Assembly: GCA_029959085.1 (NCBI GenBank)
Contig: JARWIR010000016.1
Coordinates: 8,105,441 to 8,169,440 of the forward strand
Direction: 5' to 3'
Length of the DNA stretch: 64,000 bases
DNA from: Nemophila menziesii
Taxonomy: Eukaryota > Streptophyta > Magnoliopsida > Boraginales > Hydrophyllaceae
The translations under genes were made by a program, and so were the position numbers. Positions 35,990 through 48,562 of this stretch are shown one piece after another; position 1 is the first letter of the stretch, and every line of letters starts with the position of its first letter. The notes below the pieces were generated by a model. That model searched no databases. It worked only from the letters and a program-made list of their open reading frames with translations, and was not told the DNA's origin.

Positions 35990-36335
35990 ATCTCATAAAT
36001 CCTTATATAAAAGGGTTTCCAAATTTGAAGTAGAGACATCCCTGCAAATAAAGCGTTACTTTTAGATGAGGACCTTTACCTTATTTTTTGGATAATCTTT
36101 TATAATATGCCCATATGGTTCATGCATCATGTCAATATGAATGAAAGCCGTCTAAGAATCCTATGTTTCAGATATTTTAAAATGAATGCAATTAAAAGCT
36201 GGGTGAAAATTAGATCTTGAGCGTAGGAGTGCAAAAAACTATATTATGGATCTTTCTTAAATGATGGAAAATATTTGATAAGAAGAATCAATTATGAAAG
36301 AGCCAGGATTTTTTTTTGTATCTCTTAACAAAAAA

Positions 36336-36337
<2 letters not shown>

Positions 36338-36397
<60 letters not shown>
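36338..36397. repeat. (AT)30 microsatellite
   Basis: Sixty-base AT run in the position matching 13,475-13,536 of copy 1. Open frames translated through it (36288-36633) are artefacts. Confidence 0.95.
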
Positions 36398-36399
<2 letters not shown>

Positions 36400-36957
36400 G
36401 GGGTATGGGGGGTTTTGTGTAGGGTGCGGTGGAAGTGTTTGTGTATGTGTGTATAAATATATGTATATAGGAGGCAAAGCATCTAAATTCGATAGCCCAT
36501 TGAAATATAAATAGACGGTAATGATTATCATACTACCACAATGAACGGAATCTCGGAAACCTATTAAAAAAAGTAAATATGACGACTCTTGTTTGGGTAA
36601 TCCTGCATCCCACGAAAAAGAAGGATTTTTCATTTATGGAAATATATTCAAGAATCAAAATACAGTGAGATAAAGGTATTATAACTGCAAGGAGATGGCA
36701 GAAAATATGAGGAAGACTCTTTAGTAAACCCTAATATTTCCTAGATAAAAAACTAGAATTCAAATGAGTATTTGATAAGAAACAATGCCTCTGATCTTTT
36801 CTAAAAATGTAATACCCGAACATATCAAAGATAACGAAGCAACATCAACAGATTTATCCAAGTTACAAAAATGAATATAAGAAAAATGGTGTGATTTTAT
36901 CTTCATATATTCTACCTCATACGTGCACATTTGGAGACATTGTAGGATACATGCCAA

Positions 36958-37365
36958 TAGGGCTGTAAACGAAACAAGGCGCTCGCGAGCAGCTCGAGCT
37001 CGGTTCAGGGAAAGGCTCGTTCGAACTCGCCCGTTTACGCAAACGAACAAAAAAAATGGTTAGAATTCGTTCGTTAAAGAAACGAGTTAGTTTGAGTTTG
37101 TTCGTTACCTCGTTAAAAAATTATGATTTGTAAATTAATATTTTAGTTATCAGTAAGTATATTGTTAAACCGATAAAAAAATAAATTATTCGTTAATAAC
37201 TGGAGATTGACTCGAAAAAGGCTTGTTCGATATGTTAACAACCTTTAAAATTTGATCTCAGTTTGACTCGTTAAAATTTGAGCTCACCTCAACTCGACTA
37301 GTAAATATTATCCAACAAGCTTTCACATCTAGTATTCGGCTCGACTCGATTCGTTTACAGTCATA
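36958..37365. mobile_element. hAT-type MITE (TAGGGCTGTAAACG ends)
   Basis: Left end TAGGGCTGTAAACGAA and the complement of the right end TATGACTGTAAACGAA. Imperfect 8-bp flanks CATGCCAA and TATGCCAC. The empty site in copy 1 is at about 13,962-13,975 (ATGCATGCTAATCTCG). Rich in GCTCG/CGAGC motifs. Confidence 0.78.
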
Positions 37366-37704
37366 TATGCCACTCTCGAATAGCAATCAGAACCGATTTC
37401 AATGTTCATGTTATTTTATGAATCTTACCATATTTATTGACTACCATATATTCCTATAAAAAGGGATTTTGTAAAATACATATCCATGTTTTTACTTTCA
37501 ATAAGTAATATAATAATTAAACTCAGTTATCAAGAACTTTTTTTTAATATATTTGATAAAAACTATATTATCGACAATGAAAAAGAATAATAAAATTATG
37601 AAGTTGTAAGTTTCATATGCGATTAAAAAGAATAAAAATCTTAATTACAGTATTTATAATATATATCTGAATTTTAACTTGACCATTACCATTCTTATAT
37701 GATA

Positions 37705-39473
37705 CACTACTATAATATTTGTTAATAGTGACGTCATTTGTCGTCTCCAATGACCTTCAACGTCGCCGCGAATGATCTCGATTTATAATTTACAACGACA
37801 TGTCGTCACAAATGTATCTTCGTTAGAGATTCATCAAGTAAGATACCTATTAGTGACAAATCGTTGAAAGTCGTTATTACTCGAGTATCATTAGCGACAA
37901 AACATGTTTCCGGTATTGATATCTTTGCTAATAATACGTTATTATTATCATTATCGACGAATGTATGTTATCGCTTATTGGGTATACCATTAACGATGGC
38001 CGCTTTCGTCATTACGGATTATAGTTATTTTTGACAAAATTTTTGTTGCGAATGATCACTATCATTAGCGAGAAACTCTGTTGTCTCTAATGATCAAACT
38101 CATTAGCGACAACAATATGTTGTAGCTAATGATCTTTTTTATTTTAGTTTTGAAATAAAAGCCATTTTAAATTTCAATTAAAATAATTTTTCTTTTCATA
38201 ATTCATATATATTGCTCATATTTAAATTTAAATTTCTTCATTTATTAACAAACTTAATAAAAGAAATTATGGAATAAAATTACGAATAATAATAATAATA
38301 AAAATTACCATTACACATAATGATTTACAAACAAAAGTACAGATAAAATAATCATTGCAAACACAAATAATAATCTTGAAGAAAAGTAATCATAACTAAT
38401 AAAATAAAATAAAATAATGATCAAGTCTGATAAAATGAGATAAAACTAAGGACTGTTAAGGTTTTCATCATCTTCCTCTTGGATCCTTCGACAATTATGA
38501 TCAGAAGCAGAGGGACTGGGAGGAGTGTCGTCGGCAGAAGGATCGAGAGGAGGGGAACTGGAAGGAGGGTTATTAAGAATAGGGCAGGGAGGGAAAGTAA
38601 ATAGACCCTCGGCTTCCCGGTCTTTATTTAACCAAGTGATAATCCTACTCACAATTTTTAGGGCAAGAGCATGATGTGTGGCGTCATCAAAGCTCGTCGA
38701 CTGGTCGGTCGGTGGAACGTATAGTTATCGGCCCTTAGAGACCAAATATACATCCATATCTGTCACCACACCCTCTAAATTTTGAAGTATCTCTATAGGA
38801 ATAGAAGGATCAACATATCTTTTCTTCTTGTCCTTTGGAGGTGGTCCCACACCAGATACCATCGACCACCTAGTTAACCAAATCCTTTTGGGTCATAAGA
38901 AGGGTTGATCTACAGGAACTAGTAGACCCAAACTGTGAGCCTTGGGTGAGTAAGAAGCGTATCTGGTCCCTTAACACATCTTGTCATGGAATATACACAT
39001 TATTCTTTTTTGTTGTTTAGTCAGAAACGTTATTCAAATATAATATAAGATATAAGTAATCAAAATTATGTATATGAAACTTACATGTGGTTGCCGATAC
39101 CGGTTGGTCCTCCACTTTCCTTTTTCTCGTCATTCCTGATCCACCTAAAAAACTAGACATCATCAAAAGCGTGATCTACTTCTCCTCTTACTCTAGCGGT
39201 AGCTCTCATCAACTGGTAGTTCTTCATATCCCTCATGTTTGAGTTTTTATTCAATGTATTAAAACTATTATGTAACGAAAACTAATTAATAAAATTATAT
39301 CTCAAACAAGTCTACTCGCTGCTGCGAGTAGTTTTTTGATCCTGACCCATTCAGACATGTTTGATTAATTCGGTTGGCCTTGTTAGCTTCGATTTGGTTA
39401 TGTATTTTTTTAAAAATTAAATAGTTAATCTTTACGGTAAATAAACCACAAAACTAACTTCTAATGTAAAGAA
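37705..39473 (-). mobile_element. CACTA element remnant, second copy
   Basis: Starts CACTACTATAATATTTG after ATA. To 38,135 it carries the same dense ATTAGCGACAA / CGTCGC subterminal motifs as the 26-30 kb element. Minus-strand debris (38,446-38,900) resembles the Ptta/En/Spm-type protein of the first copy. The other terminus is missing; the element is cut at the LINE 3' end. Confidence 0.75.
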
Positions 39474-42400
39474 TTTTTTTTACTACAGGGAGATCCAAAA
39501 AAGGATCATGGGATATAAGAAAAAAATACTCTAGTGTAGTATATCATTAACTAAACCAGGACTATGATTAATCTTGGGATCTTCCACCCCATTTCATCGC
39601 GCGTAAGAATACTCCAAATACCAACCGGAGGATCATTATGCCTGTAATACCGATCCACTTGCGACATGCCCAACTTTGCTAACCAATCCGCACAGGCATT
39701 ACCTTCTCAGAATATGCCACGCACATTGAACGAAGTGTTCTTATTGAGTGTTTGTCTAATTCAATGAATCCATATATCCACGGGTCCCCTCCCATAATTT
39801 TTTTGTCCAAGCATCTCTAAAGCTTCCCGAGAATTGATCTCGGCCTCCACTTTTGTCAAGCCTAAAGCCTCTGCCAAATTACGACCCTGACTAAGTGCGA
39901 TCAGCTCAATTACCATTACCAAATCCTGATCAACTTTCATCTAAAAACCACATATCCAGTTGCCCTCACCATCTTAGATTACACCCTCACCACCTCCACA
40001 ATATGCCATTTGTTGAGGCTTCCATCCGTGTTCAACTTAAAGCCCCACCTTGGTTTATTTCATCCAACAAAATTAATGTGTTGTTTACCAAGTGCCACGC
40101 TACCCAGTAACTTACCCCAAACTCGCGAATAACTAGCACCAACAAATAGTGCCTTTCTAATCACCACTCTAGATATAGAAAAGTACCATCCGTTAAAAAC
40201 TATATCATTTAGTATCTTCAAAATTACACCAATCATTGTTCCGAAGAAAACACTCCACAGAATCTCTAAATAGATATTCTAACTGGATAATTTTTTATTC
40301 CACCATTAAAGTCGTTCCCTCTCTAGTTTGTGACCTGAATCTGCGAAAAACGCCCCACTAGTACCTGATTTCGCTGATCCGTCAAGTTTGGGCCCTAACA
40401 AATCTGCTGGAGTGCGCCATCCTAGACAAATTATGGACCTGATGAGTAGAAGCACTCCTGACCTGTTCGCTCCTTACCTCACCAAAACGCAGCTGCACCG
40501 AAGAGGCATTGATCTGATCAGTAGCTGTCATATGAACTGACTCTTGAACATATTGTGATGAATCAAGTTGGCTGCCTCGAGTAGTGATCACTTGATGGTG
40601 ATTTATTATGCTTACCCTCAAATAAGTTGCAACATTCCTAGCAATCCCATGTACCTGTTGATGACCATCCCGTAGCTCCATCCCCATGAAAGGCGAACTC
40701 TGAATATTTTCATCCGAAGTCCCTGCGTCTAAATTTCACTCCCACTCCCAACTTAAACCAGCAACTGACCCCCTCTCTTGCCGACCCGTAGAGAGATTAA
40801 GCTCTACCCTGACTAGTTTCCAAATATCTCTAACCTTAAAGCACTCCCTAAAAATATGGATTGCACTCTCCTCCACCAAACCACAACAAGGTCAAGAACC
40901 CTATTCAACAACCCATCTCTTACTCAAATTATCACAAGTAGCTAGTATTTCGTGTAAAGCTCTCCAAATTATAACTCTAATGCATTGAGGTCACTTTAGT
41001 TTCCAAACCTTGCCCCACTTCACAGCAGTATACGTCTCATTAACCCTTATAGTCCCACGGAGCCGATTTAGTTGTGAAAATCCCATGAATCTCCTTTGTC
41101 CAGGATAACTGATCCATGTTCTCAATATCACAATGCAAAGTAACTTTCCTAATATCAAGAAGCTTAGAGGCTGGTAAAAGGTGTTAAAACTTACCCCAAT
41201 TCCAAGAACCATCCTCTAGTACATAATCTCTGACTTTTTTAGTACTTTCGCCCACCTCCACAATTCCAATAGCAAAATCCATTAACGGGCGATCTCCTAA
41301 CCAAACATCTATCCAAAAACATACCTCCATCCCATTGTACAAGAGCCATCGGGATCCCTATCTAAGTACGACAATACCTTCCACGATGGCTCTACTAATT
41401 CTCGAATCTGAAGCTTTTGATAAATAATGTAAATGATTCGCATTAAAGTACTTCCGCCTCATGACAATAGTCCAAATGGTGGAATCATGAATTACTTTCC
41501 ACCCCAACTTGCCCAGCAAAATTCTGTTAATATATTCCGCTAATTGAAAACCCAGCGCCCCATAAGTTTCGTTTTACATAAATCTTTCCATGCTATCCAA
41601 TTGATGTGCTTCCGTTCCTCTGTGATGCCCTAGATTAATTCTCTTCCTATCTTGTCAATTTCCTGGCAAACATACACCGGTAGCTTTTCAACTTGCATAA
41701 TGTATATCAGAGTGACATTAAGAACTAATTGAGCTAATGTGATACGCCCAGCTAGTGACAATGCATTTCCTTTCCGTCTGACGAGTTTACCACGAAGCTC
41801 ATTAATGAACTCGCCATAGAAACCTCGCGGTCTTCTAGCGGAGAGGATGGGTACACCAAGATATTTCCCTAACCCTTTGCTTCTCGTATATCCACTCCCA
41901 ACCACAATGCTCGTTGCAACATCTTCTTCCACATAACATGAAATATAAACCATTAACTTTTCCTTGCTAATCGTTTGACCCGCGTCCTTACAGAAGATGT
42001 CCAGTGTGTCCTGCAAATTATCAAAGTTAAGAACAGATGCTTCCGAAAAAAGAATAAGATCAGCAGTGAAAAAATATGAGAGATCGGGAACCCCCCTGAA
42101 GTAAGTGTGATGGGCTGCCACTCTCCAGCTTCTACACGGATCTGAATGAGGATAGAAATGCGCTCCATACAAATAACGAAAAGATAAGGCGAAATGGGGT
42201 TGCCTTGTCAAGTTCCTCTCTCTGGTTTAAAAGGCGGCAGTGGACTACCCCGCCAAAGTATCTTAGATCGTTATCACCCATTCCTTGAAGCATCAGTGAC
42301 ACCCACTTCTCCGAAACACCCAGCGATTTCACGGAGTCTTGGATGAATCTCACCTCACTTTATCATATGCTTTTTCCAAATCCACCTTAATAACAATGAA

Positions 42401-44174
42401 ACTTTTCTTCCCGTTAGCGTGGCGGAGGATATGATAAATTTTGCTCACCAATACTACATTGTCTATAGTAGACCGTCGTGGTACGAAACTACTTTGGAAG
42501 GGACTGATGTAACTCACTAGGATGGGACACATACTATTAACCAACACTTTCATATAAATTTTGTAGCTTACACTGATCGGCCTACACTGAGTTATATATT
42601 CCGGATTACCAATCTTGGGAATAAGATGAATCAAGGTCTCCAAAACCTCTTTTGGAAAGCGACCCGCTTGAAGTGCACCTCTAATCATGCTTGAGACGGT
42701 CGAACCCACGATATCCCTACATTTCTGATTACAACCCACAATTAAATCATCTGGATCGGGAGCCTTATTAGGATTCATTTGGTAAAACGTTATTCTAACC
42801 TCCTCCTCCGGAATATTCTCACGAAGAACCTCAATATCCCTATCCTCGAACGCAGGTAATCGAGGTAAGACAAACTGATGTTGTCTATCCTCCCCCAGAG
42901 AAAAGAGGTCTTCAAGAAAACACAAACCCAACTTTTTTCCGTTTCAGTATCATCAATCCAGCCATGAGTCTCGTTCCAGATACGCAATCCTCCTCCTCGA
43001 TTCTTCTTAACTTGTACAACCCCATGATAATACTCCGTATTTCTTTACCCTGAATTAACCCACACCGTGTGTGCCCTTTGGAACCAAAGGGCTTCTTCTT
43101 GTTCGAGTACACTCTCAAATTCACCTCGTAATCTAATCTCCAAATCCACCAATGATGAGTTATGTTTGATTGCAAAGCTTTTTGGATACCCGAAAGTCTC
43201 GCGAGGATCCTATTCTTTCCGCGAAATAAATTGCCAAAATAGTCAAATTTCCAAACATGAAGTGCCTCTCTAATTCTTATGATATTATCTCCCAACGACT
43301 TCTCTACATGACTCCAATTCTTTACCACAAGATCTTTAAAGTCCTCATGATGACACCATGCTGATTCGACACACCTTTGGATTGAAGTCATCCTCTTATT
43401 GAGGTAGACAATGATGGGAGCATGATCTGAATGAATACGTGGAAGGTAATCGACTATGGTAATTCCAAAAGTGTCAATCCATCTCTGGTTACCATACGCT
43501 TTGTCTAACTGCTTCAACAATCTCAACCCTGTGTTCCAAGAATCACTCCACGTGAACCTCAGACCCTCAAAACCCCACTAATCCTCCTCCCCCGAAATAT
43601 CTTCTTGCAACCCAACTTGATTGAAATCTCGTACCAGTAACCACGGTTCCAGACTAGAATCTAGGCCCCCTCAAGTGCATCCCAAAAGTACACTCTAATC
43701 CGTACTTTTGGGTTCGCGTACACTGCATAATGAATCCAAGGAATACACGAGTCTTTCAAAACGCAAACATTAGTTACCTATTTACAAGCCGATAAAACTT
43801 GGAGTTCGATATCCTCATTGTTCCAAAGAATTCATATTCCTCCCGAAAACCCCACCTCCTCAACTTTAATAGATTTAGACATTTGAAGCATTTGGATAAC
43901 CGCGTGGCTTCCGATCCTGCCGTCTTTGTTTTCACCACGATTGCAATAAGAGGTTTATGACGTTGACACAAGTCATTAAAGGCTTTTCGAAAATCTACAC
44001 TATTAGATTCTCTACAATTCTAAAATAACACATTAACAGGATAATTGGGCGAAGACTAATTTATAGGGGTAAACGACATAAAAAACATAAGAAGGATAGG
44101 AGACAAAACCAGTTAGACATTAAAGGTCGTTACACCTTCCTCTATGTCCATGTCCACACTCTTGCTAACTATTA
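39474..44174 (-). mobile_element. LINE (L1-type), minus strand, LINE-2
   Basis: On the minus strand: end of ORF1 (about 44,165-44,050), endonuclease, reverse transcriptase, zf-RVT, RNase H, then a poly(A) tail of eight (T run 39474-39481). Nearly complete ORF2, but ORF1 is almost wholly absent, so the copy is 5'-truncated. Inserted in the CACTA remnant. Confidence 0.85.
39600..44030 (-). pseudogene. LINE ORF2: endonuclease, RT and RNase H, broken
   Basis: Endonuclease begins near 44,020 (NVLF then a stop where Trp is expected, then NCRESNSVDFRKAFNDLCQ). SDHAPIIV lies at about 43,430. RT is at 42,931-41,630: PNKAPDPDDL, QCRPISV, SSFVPRRSTIDNVVL, VIKVDLEKAYDKVR. The active-site block reads FFTADLILFSEAS where FADDLILF is expected, so the catalytic Asp pair is lost. 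A zinc-binding zf-RVT segment is near 40,990-40,830. RNase H sequence at about 39,960-39,620 includes EGNACADWLAKLGMS. Frameshifts and stops throughout; non-functional. Confidence 0.83.
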
Positions 44175-44416
44175 CTCCCTCCGTCCATCAATGTTTGTCA
44201 CAATTTCTAAAAGTAGATGTCCACAAAAGGTTGTACGTTACCAAAGAACTTTTCTATATTTTTTACCAATTCTATCCTTATTAAATATTCATAAGTTTAT
44301 CATCATTAAATTCATTTAGTTAGTTGGTAATATTTTAGTAAAAATAGAAAGAATTAATTGTTTTTTATTAAAATGTGTGAAAAAAAAGTACGGCAAATAT
44401 TGATGGATGGAGGAAA
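44175..44416. mobile_element. Stowaway-type MITE, right end degraded
   Basis: Left end CTCCCTCCGTCCATCAATG after TA; right end TATTGATGGATGGAGGAAA. About 242 bp, very like the element at 21881-22129 (shared GTAGATGTYCACAAAAG motif). Lies at the 5' edge of LINE-2. Confidence 0.82.
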
Positions 44417-44924
44417 TCCCCCTTCCCTCCCCCTCGTCAGTCAAAATTTAATACAAGAGCAAGATAATTACAGAAATAATCAAAGAAAATAGAATTGATT
44501 TGATCTACCCAACACGTACTTAACTTCTAACTATTTTTCTTCAAGAAAAACTTTTAAAATTTAAGCTGTATTAACGTTACAATAACACATAGGACTCAAA
44601 AAGTCGTCACGCTAATCAAAAGAATATATCTAAAAACGTTTAGTCCAATTTGTACTGATGATATTTTTGACATTAAGAATATCTACATGCACGTAAAATA
44701 AAAGAAAGCTAAAAGCCAATCATACTATCTAGTATCTACTAATTGATCACATTCATTCCCGTAGGAAAAAGAAAGATAAAAGTCAGTCGTGTTATCTACT
44801 GTAATTGGCTTTTACACTGCGTCTAACTCACCGGCATTACCAACTATTTTGTTTATACAGAAGAACGTCTTTTCTATGTCTTATACATGAAAAAGGGGGA
44901 AAATTAGTAGTTAGGCGATATTGC

Positions 44925-44999
44925 ATTAATACACCATCATGAATTGGTCAAAATATTTATATTTTAAACCTTTTACACGGTTAAATGAACCTATATAAA
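44925..44999 (+). promoter_or_regulatory. Promoter block of the intact extensin
   Basis: CATTAATACACCATCATG, AATTGGTCAAAATATTTATA, ACACGGTTAA and TATA box TATATAAA (44992-44999), 46 bases before the ATG. Shared with 12407-12482 and 19621-19694. Confidence 0.78.
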
Positions 45000-45045
45000 G
45001 GAGTTCTAAGGAGCTTAGTTGCATTGCAGAACATTGCTTGATAAT

Positions 45046-45828
45046 ATGGGAACAAAAGGGAACATGGTCTCTCTTTTCACTACTCTTGTAGTGATGTTAG
45101 TAGCTATGAACATTCCCTCCCAAACTTCAGCAAAATACCCATACTCATCTCCACCACCTTCTCCTTCAACTTACAAATCACCACCACCACCTACACCGAT
45201 TTATAAGTCTCCACCACCCCCTCATCCAATTTATAAATCTCCACCACCACCTTCCCCAGTGTACAAATCCCCACCACCTCCTCCCAAAGTCTACAAGTCT
45301 CCGCCACCACCTCCCAAAGTCTACAAGTCTCCGCCACCACCCCCTAAAGTATACAAATCACCACCACCACCTCCTAAAGTGTACAATTCTCCACCACCTC
45401 CCCCTAAAGTTTACAAATCACCACCACCACCTCCTAAAGTCTACAAGTCTCCACCACCTCCCCCTAAAGTTTACAAATCACCACCACCACCTCCGAAAGT
45501 GTATAAATCCCCACCACCTCCTCCTAAAGTGTACAAATCTCCACCACCACCTCCCAAAGTCTACAAATCCCCACCACCACCCCCTAAAGTGTACAAATCT
45601 CCACCACCTCCCCCTAAAGTTTACAAATCTCCACCACCACCTCCTAAAGTCTACAAATCCCCACCACCACCCCCTAAAGTGTACAAATCTCCACCACCTC
45701 CCCCTAAAGTTTACAAATCTCCACCACCACCTCCAAAAGTTTATAAGTCACCACCACCACCAGTTTATAAATCTCCTTCCTATCCCCATCCAATTTACAA
45801 GTCTCCACCTCCTCCTCACCACTACTAA
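45046..45828 (+). CDS. Extensin (SPPPPPKVYK repeat hydroxyproline-rich glycoprotein)
   Basis: 260 residues, single exon. ATG 45046 follows the TATA box by 46 bases; a second in-frame ATG at 45064 could also serve. Residues 1-29 are a signal peptide (core FTTLVVMLVAM, likely cleavage after QTSA). The mature chain has SPPPSPSTYKSPPPPTPIYK-type units, then 16 copies of a 10-residue unit YKSPPPPPKV (one YNS variant; 30-base DNA repeats at about 45,263-45,743), then a short tail SYPHPIYKSPPPPHHY. Family knowledge: Ser-Pro(4-5) blocks are hydroxylated and arabinosylated, and tyrosines in YK/VYK motifs cross-link the protein into the primary cell wall. Intact frame, promoter and 3'UTR intron make this the best candidate for the functional member of the three. 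Confidence 0.95.
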   Translation: MGTKGNMVSLFTTLVVMLVAMNIPSQTSAKYPYSSPPPSPSTYKSPPPPTPIYKSPPPPHPIYKSPPPPSPVYKSPPPPPKVYKSPPPPPKVYKSPPPPPKVYKSPPPPPKVYNSPPPPPKVYKSPPPPPKVYKSPPPPPKVYKSPPPPPKVYKSPPPPPKVYKSPPPPPKVYKSPPPPPKVYKSPPPPPKVYKSPPPPPKVYKSPPPPPKVYKSPPPPPKVYKSPPPPPKVYKSPPPPVYKSPSYPHPIYKSPPPPHHY

Positions 45829-45852
45829 AACTTTAAACTTTAATTTTTGAAG

Positions 45853-45933
45853 GTAGTGTACTACTTCTTTTTATAGTAACTTACCATATGACATATGTTT
45901 TTTAGTAAATTAATTTTAATCATTGTATTGCAG
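45853..45933 (+). other. Predicted 3'UTR intron of the extensin
   Basis: GAAG|GTAGTGTAC donor 24 bases after the stop; ATTGCAG|GATTAAG acceptor; 81 bases. Conserved in both paralogs. AATAAA-type signals follow (GTAATAAATC near 46,162). Confidence 0.62.
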
Positions 45934-46639
45934 GATTAAGTCTTGATAAGAAGAGGATTACAAAAAATTTTATATCATAGCATGAAAAAATGCATGATTT
46001 GATCTTCTGCAAAAATAATAACTCGATCCTTTCACAAATAATGTTTTTAAATTTGATATATGTTTGATCAGTATAGTCCACAAATTTATATGTATGCTTT
46101 CTTCCATACTTTTCCGTACACGTTTGAACTTTTGTAATTCATTGTTATTGCCATGATCTTTGTAATAAATCAAATGTTCAATGTACAAGTGATTTGTCTT
46201 TAAGCTATATACAAATATACAATGATTAATGAGACTTGAACTAATAATCTTGTAATGATAAAGAAATTAAATATACTATCGAGTTAAATAAAAGTCTAAA
46301 TCTTAGAAATTAATATAGTAAGATATTTTTCTCAATAAATTTGTTGCCTTTTCTAAAGGAGGGACATTTAGAAAATTTGAACTCAAGAACGTTAATATTT
46401 ATGTTCTTACACGTCTAAATTCTTCAAGATAACAAAGAAATTGAGTTATGAAATAAGAATTTGTCGTTTATTTATAATCTTTAACAATCATATTCTTCCT
46501 AAATAACTGATTTATGTGAAAACTTTCTCAGAACTTGCTATTTAGTTGGCGGTAAAAAGTACTTGCTCCAACACCCTTAACATTATGAGAATTCATCTAG
46601 AGCCAGGTCTTGTTGAATACAGCACGGTTAACATTATCG

Positions 46640-47099
46640 TCGTTAGGGTAAGCAAATGGCCTGTTTAGACCGCTTGACGGTCACAATCCGATACATATGG
46701 CCTGTTTCCACGGATCTTGAGTTTTAGTCTATCCCGGGCCTTAAATTTAGTAAAACCTACAGATTCAAACCTATACCAAACTTTCATGTTGGCAAAACTC
46801 GTTCGATCCAACCCAACCCGTCATTCATATAAATATATACATTTATATGATTTATATTATATATACTTTATAATCTTTAACTTATTTATATTATTTTTTG
46901 ATTATTTAAAATAATTTTTTTTTAAATTTTGTCAAATTATATTTTGTATAACTAAAAATAATGTTAATAATATTATTTTTTGTATAAGTGTTCATGTCAC
47001 TGATATGACTTGAACCTACTCTAGAATATAATATTATTAAAAATGCATCGTATCTAAAGATATGGCCAAATATACACATATTTTTATTTTTATTTGAAT
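46640..47099. other. Unassigned AT-rich DNA at the left edge of the block inserted in copy 2
   Basis: Similarity to copy 1 stops near 46,640 and resumes at 58,035. The left edge begins TTAGGGTAAGCAAATGGCC; the right edge at about 58,025 is the complement of TTAGCCGTGTGCACGGGC. It may be an old hAT-like element later filled with other insertions; this is weakly supported. Confidence 0.35.
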
Positions 47100-48442
47100 C
47101 TAGTAATTACAACCGTGTTTTATGTGTGCAAAGAGAGAAAAGAATTTAAGTGCAATTAACAAATATCTTAAGATTTTGCTGGTTTCAGAGAAGGTTTCAC
47201 TGTTGGTGGTGCTAGTTTGTACCACATACCAACATTTAATTCAAAAAGTCATTATTGAATTTAAGTATCTTAAATGTAGTGTAAAGAAATAGGTTAGCAT
47301 TTTATAATAAAAAAATTGATCTAGAAATGAAAGATATTTTGACAGTTTTATGCCTTATATCTAAAGATATTTGACCAATATTTATTTTTTAATAAAATTT
47401 AATTTATTTTGATTAATTTTTATATTTTAGAAAAAAATATATTTGAAAAAAAAAAGTCTTCTCTACTTCAAAAATTACCCTTCCAAAAGTTAATCTACTT
47501 TTTTTTTGTTCAAATGTTTATGTACTTCAAAAACAAACGAATCTTTGTCTTAATTCCAACGAGTTTCCAGAATTTAGAACTTAAGGCTACTATTTTCAGA
47601 ATCTCAACACTATAATAAATCTAAATATAGCAGTATGTAATTTTCAGAGGCTTCTTCAATAGTTATGTTATTAAAACCTCACTTTTAAAATTATTATGCA
47701 AAACTTTATTGATATATTAGAGTCACTATATCAATAATTATTGAACCACATTGTCCCTGTTTGCTTACATTGAACTACACTGTCTACTTACAAAAATTTA
47801 AAATTTCACTGTTTCAGGAGAATCTAAGGAGGGGAACTATGCTAGGGCGAATATAACAATCACAAAAAACAACACTAACTGTATAATTTTTCATTAAAGA
47901 CGGATTAGTGGACATTTAACTGTCTAATTTTACCAGGTAACACAAAAAGATGGATTAGTGGCCATTTAACTGTCTGTCGGCTTTGCTCCAGCACTAAGCC
48001 ATTGCAACAATTTCATAGGAATCTATGTTACCTCAATTTAAGAAAAATGACTATCAAAAGGGTTATCTACTTGGATAATTTTTTCTTTTCCAAAAACCAA
48101 CCATCCGAAACTTTATAGCTAACATATATATAAAAAATTCCTAAAACGACCAACTAAAAGCATGAATCAGCTGAAGTTATATGCTCATGTTTGCAGTTTT
48201 AGCTTCTATAACCTCTCTGTCATGATATATAAAAGCTAATGATTAATAATTGAATGCGAAAAAGAAAATAAATTGCATAGAAATGCATAAAGTTCCATAC
48301 TACAATACCGGAGGATCCAACTTTAGAGACAAAGATAATGAATTTTCCGCATCTATATACTTCTAAACGCATCGATATTTAAGTTAGTATACATTGAAGG
48401 GTAGACCCGTAATTTGGCAAACAGAAAAAGATTTGTGCATAC

Positions 48443-48562
48443 TTTTATGAGCATCAAAGTTTCAGCTCCATGATAATGTGCCTTTGGCCAGTTTGGCCTC
48501 AATTTAAAAAATTCCTTAGCATCAAATAAAGCAAGTCTTGTATTATCAAACAAAGAAAACAC
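48443..48562 (-). pseudogene. Exon fragment of a TPR-type protein
   Basis: Minus-strand frame with LALFDAKEFFKLRPNWPKAH then YHGAETLMLIK, followed by a good donor AAAA|GTATGC at 48443/48442. It resembles the TPR unit of plant ankyrin/TPR (HSP70-HSP90 adaptor-type) proteins, where DA..C..LRP.WPKA.YR.G.A is typical. A lone fragment, probably captured by the surrounding element. Confidence 0.55.

Noticed and set aside
36288..36633. Open frames through the (AT)n microsatellite
   Set aside because: IYIYIY and THTH translations of simple repeats, not proteins.
45263..45743. CRISPR-like array of 30-bp repeats
   Set aside because: The repeats are contiguous, in frame and encode YKSPPPPPKV; no unique spacers; the genome is a plant.
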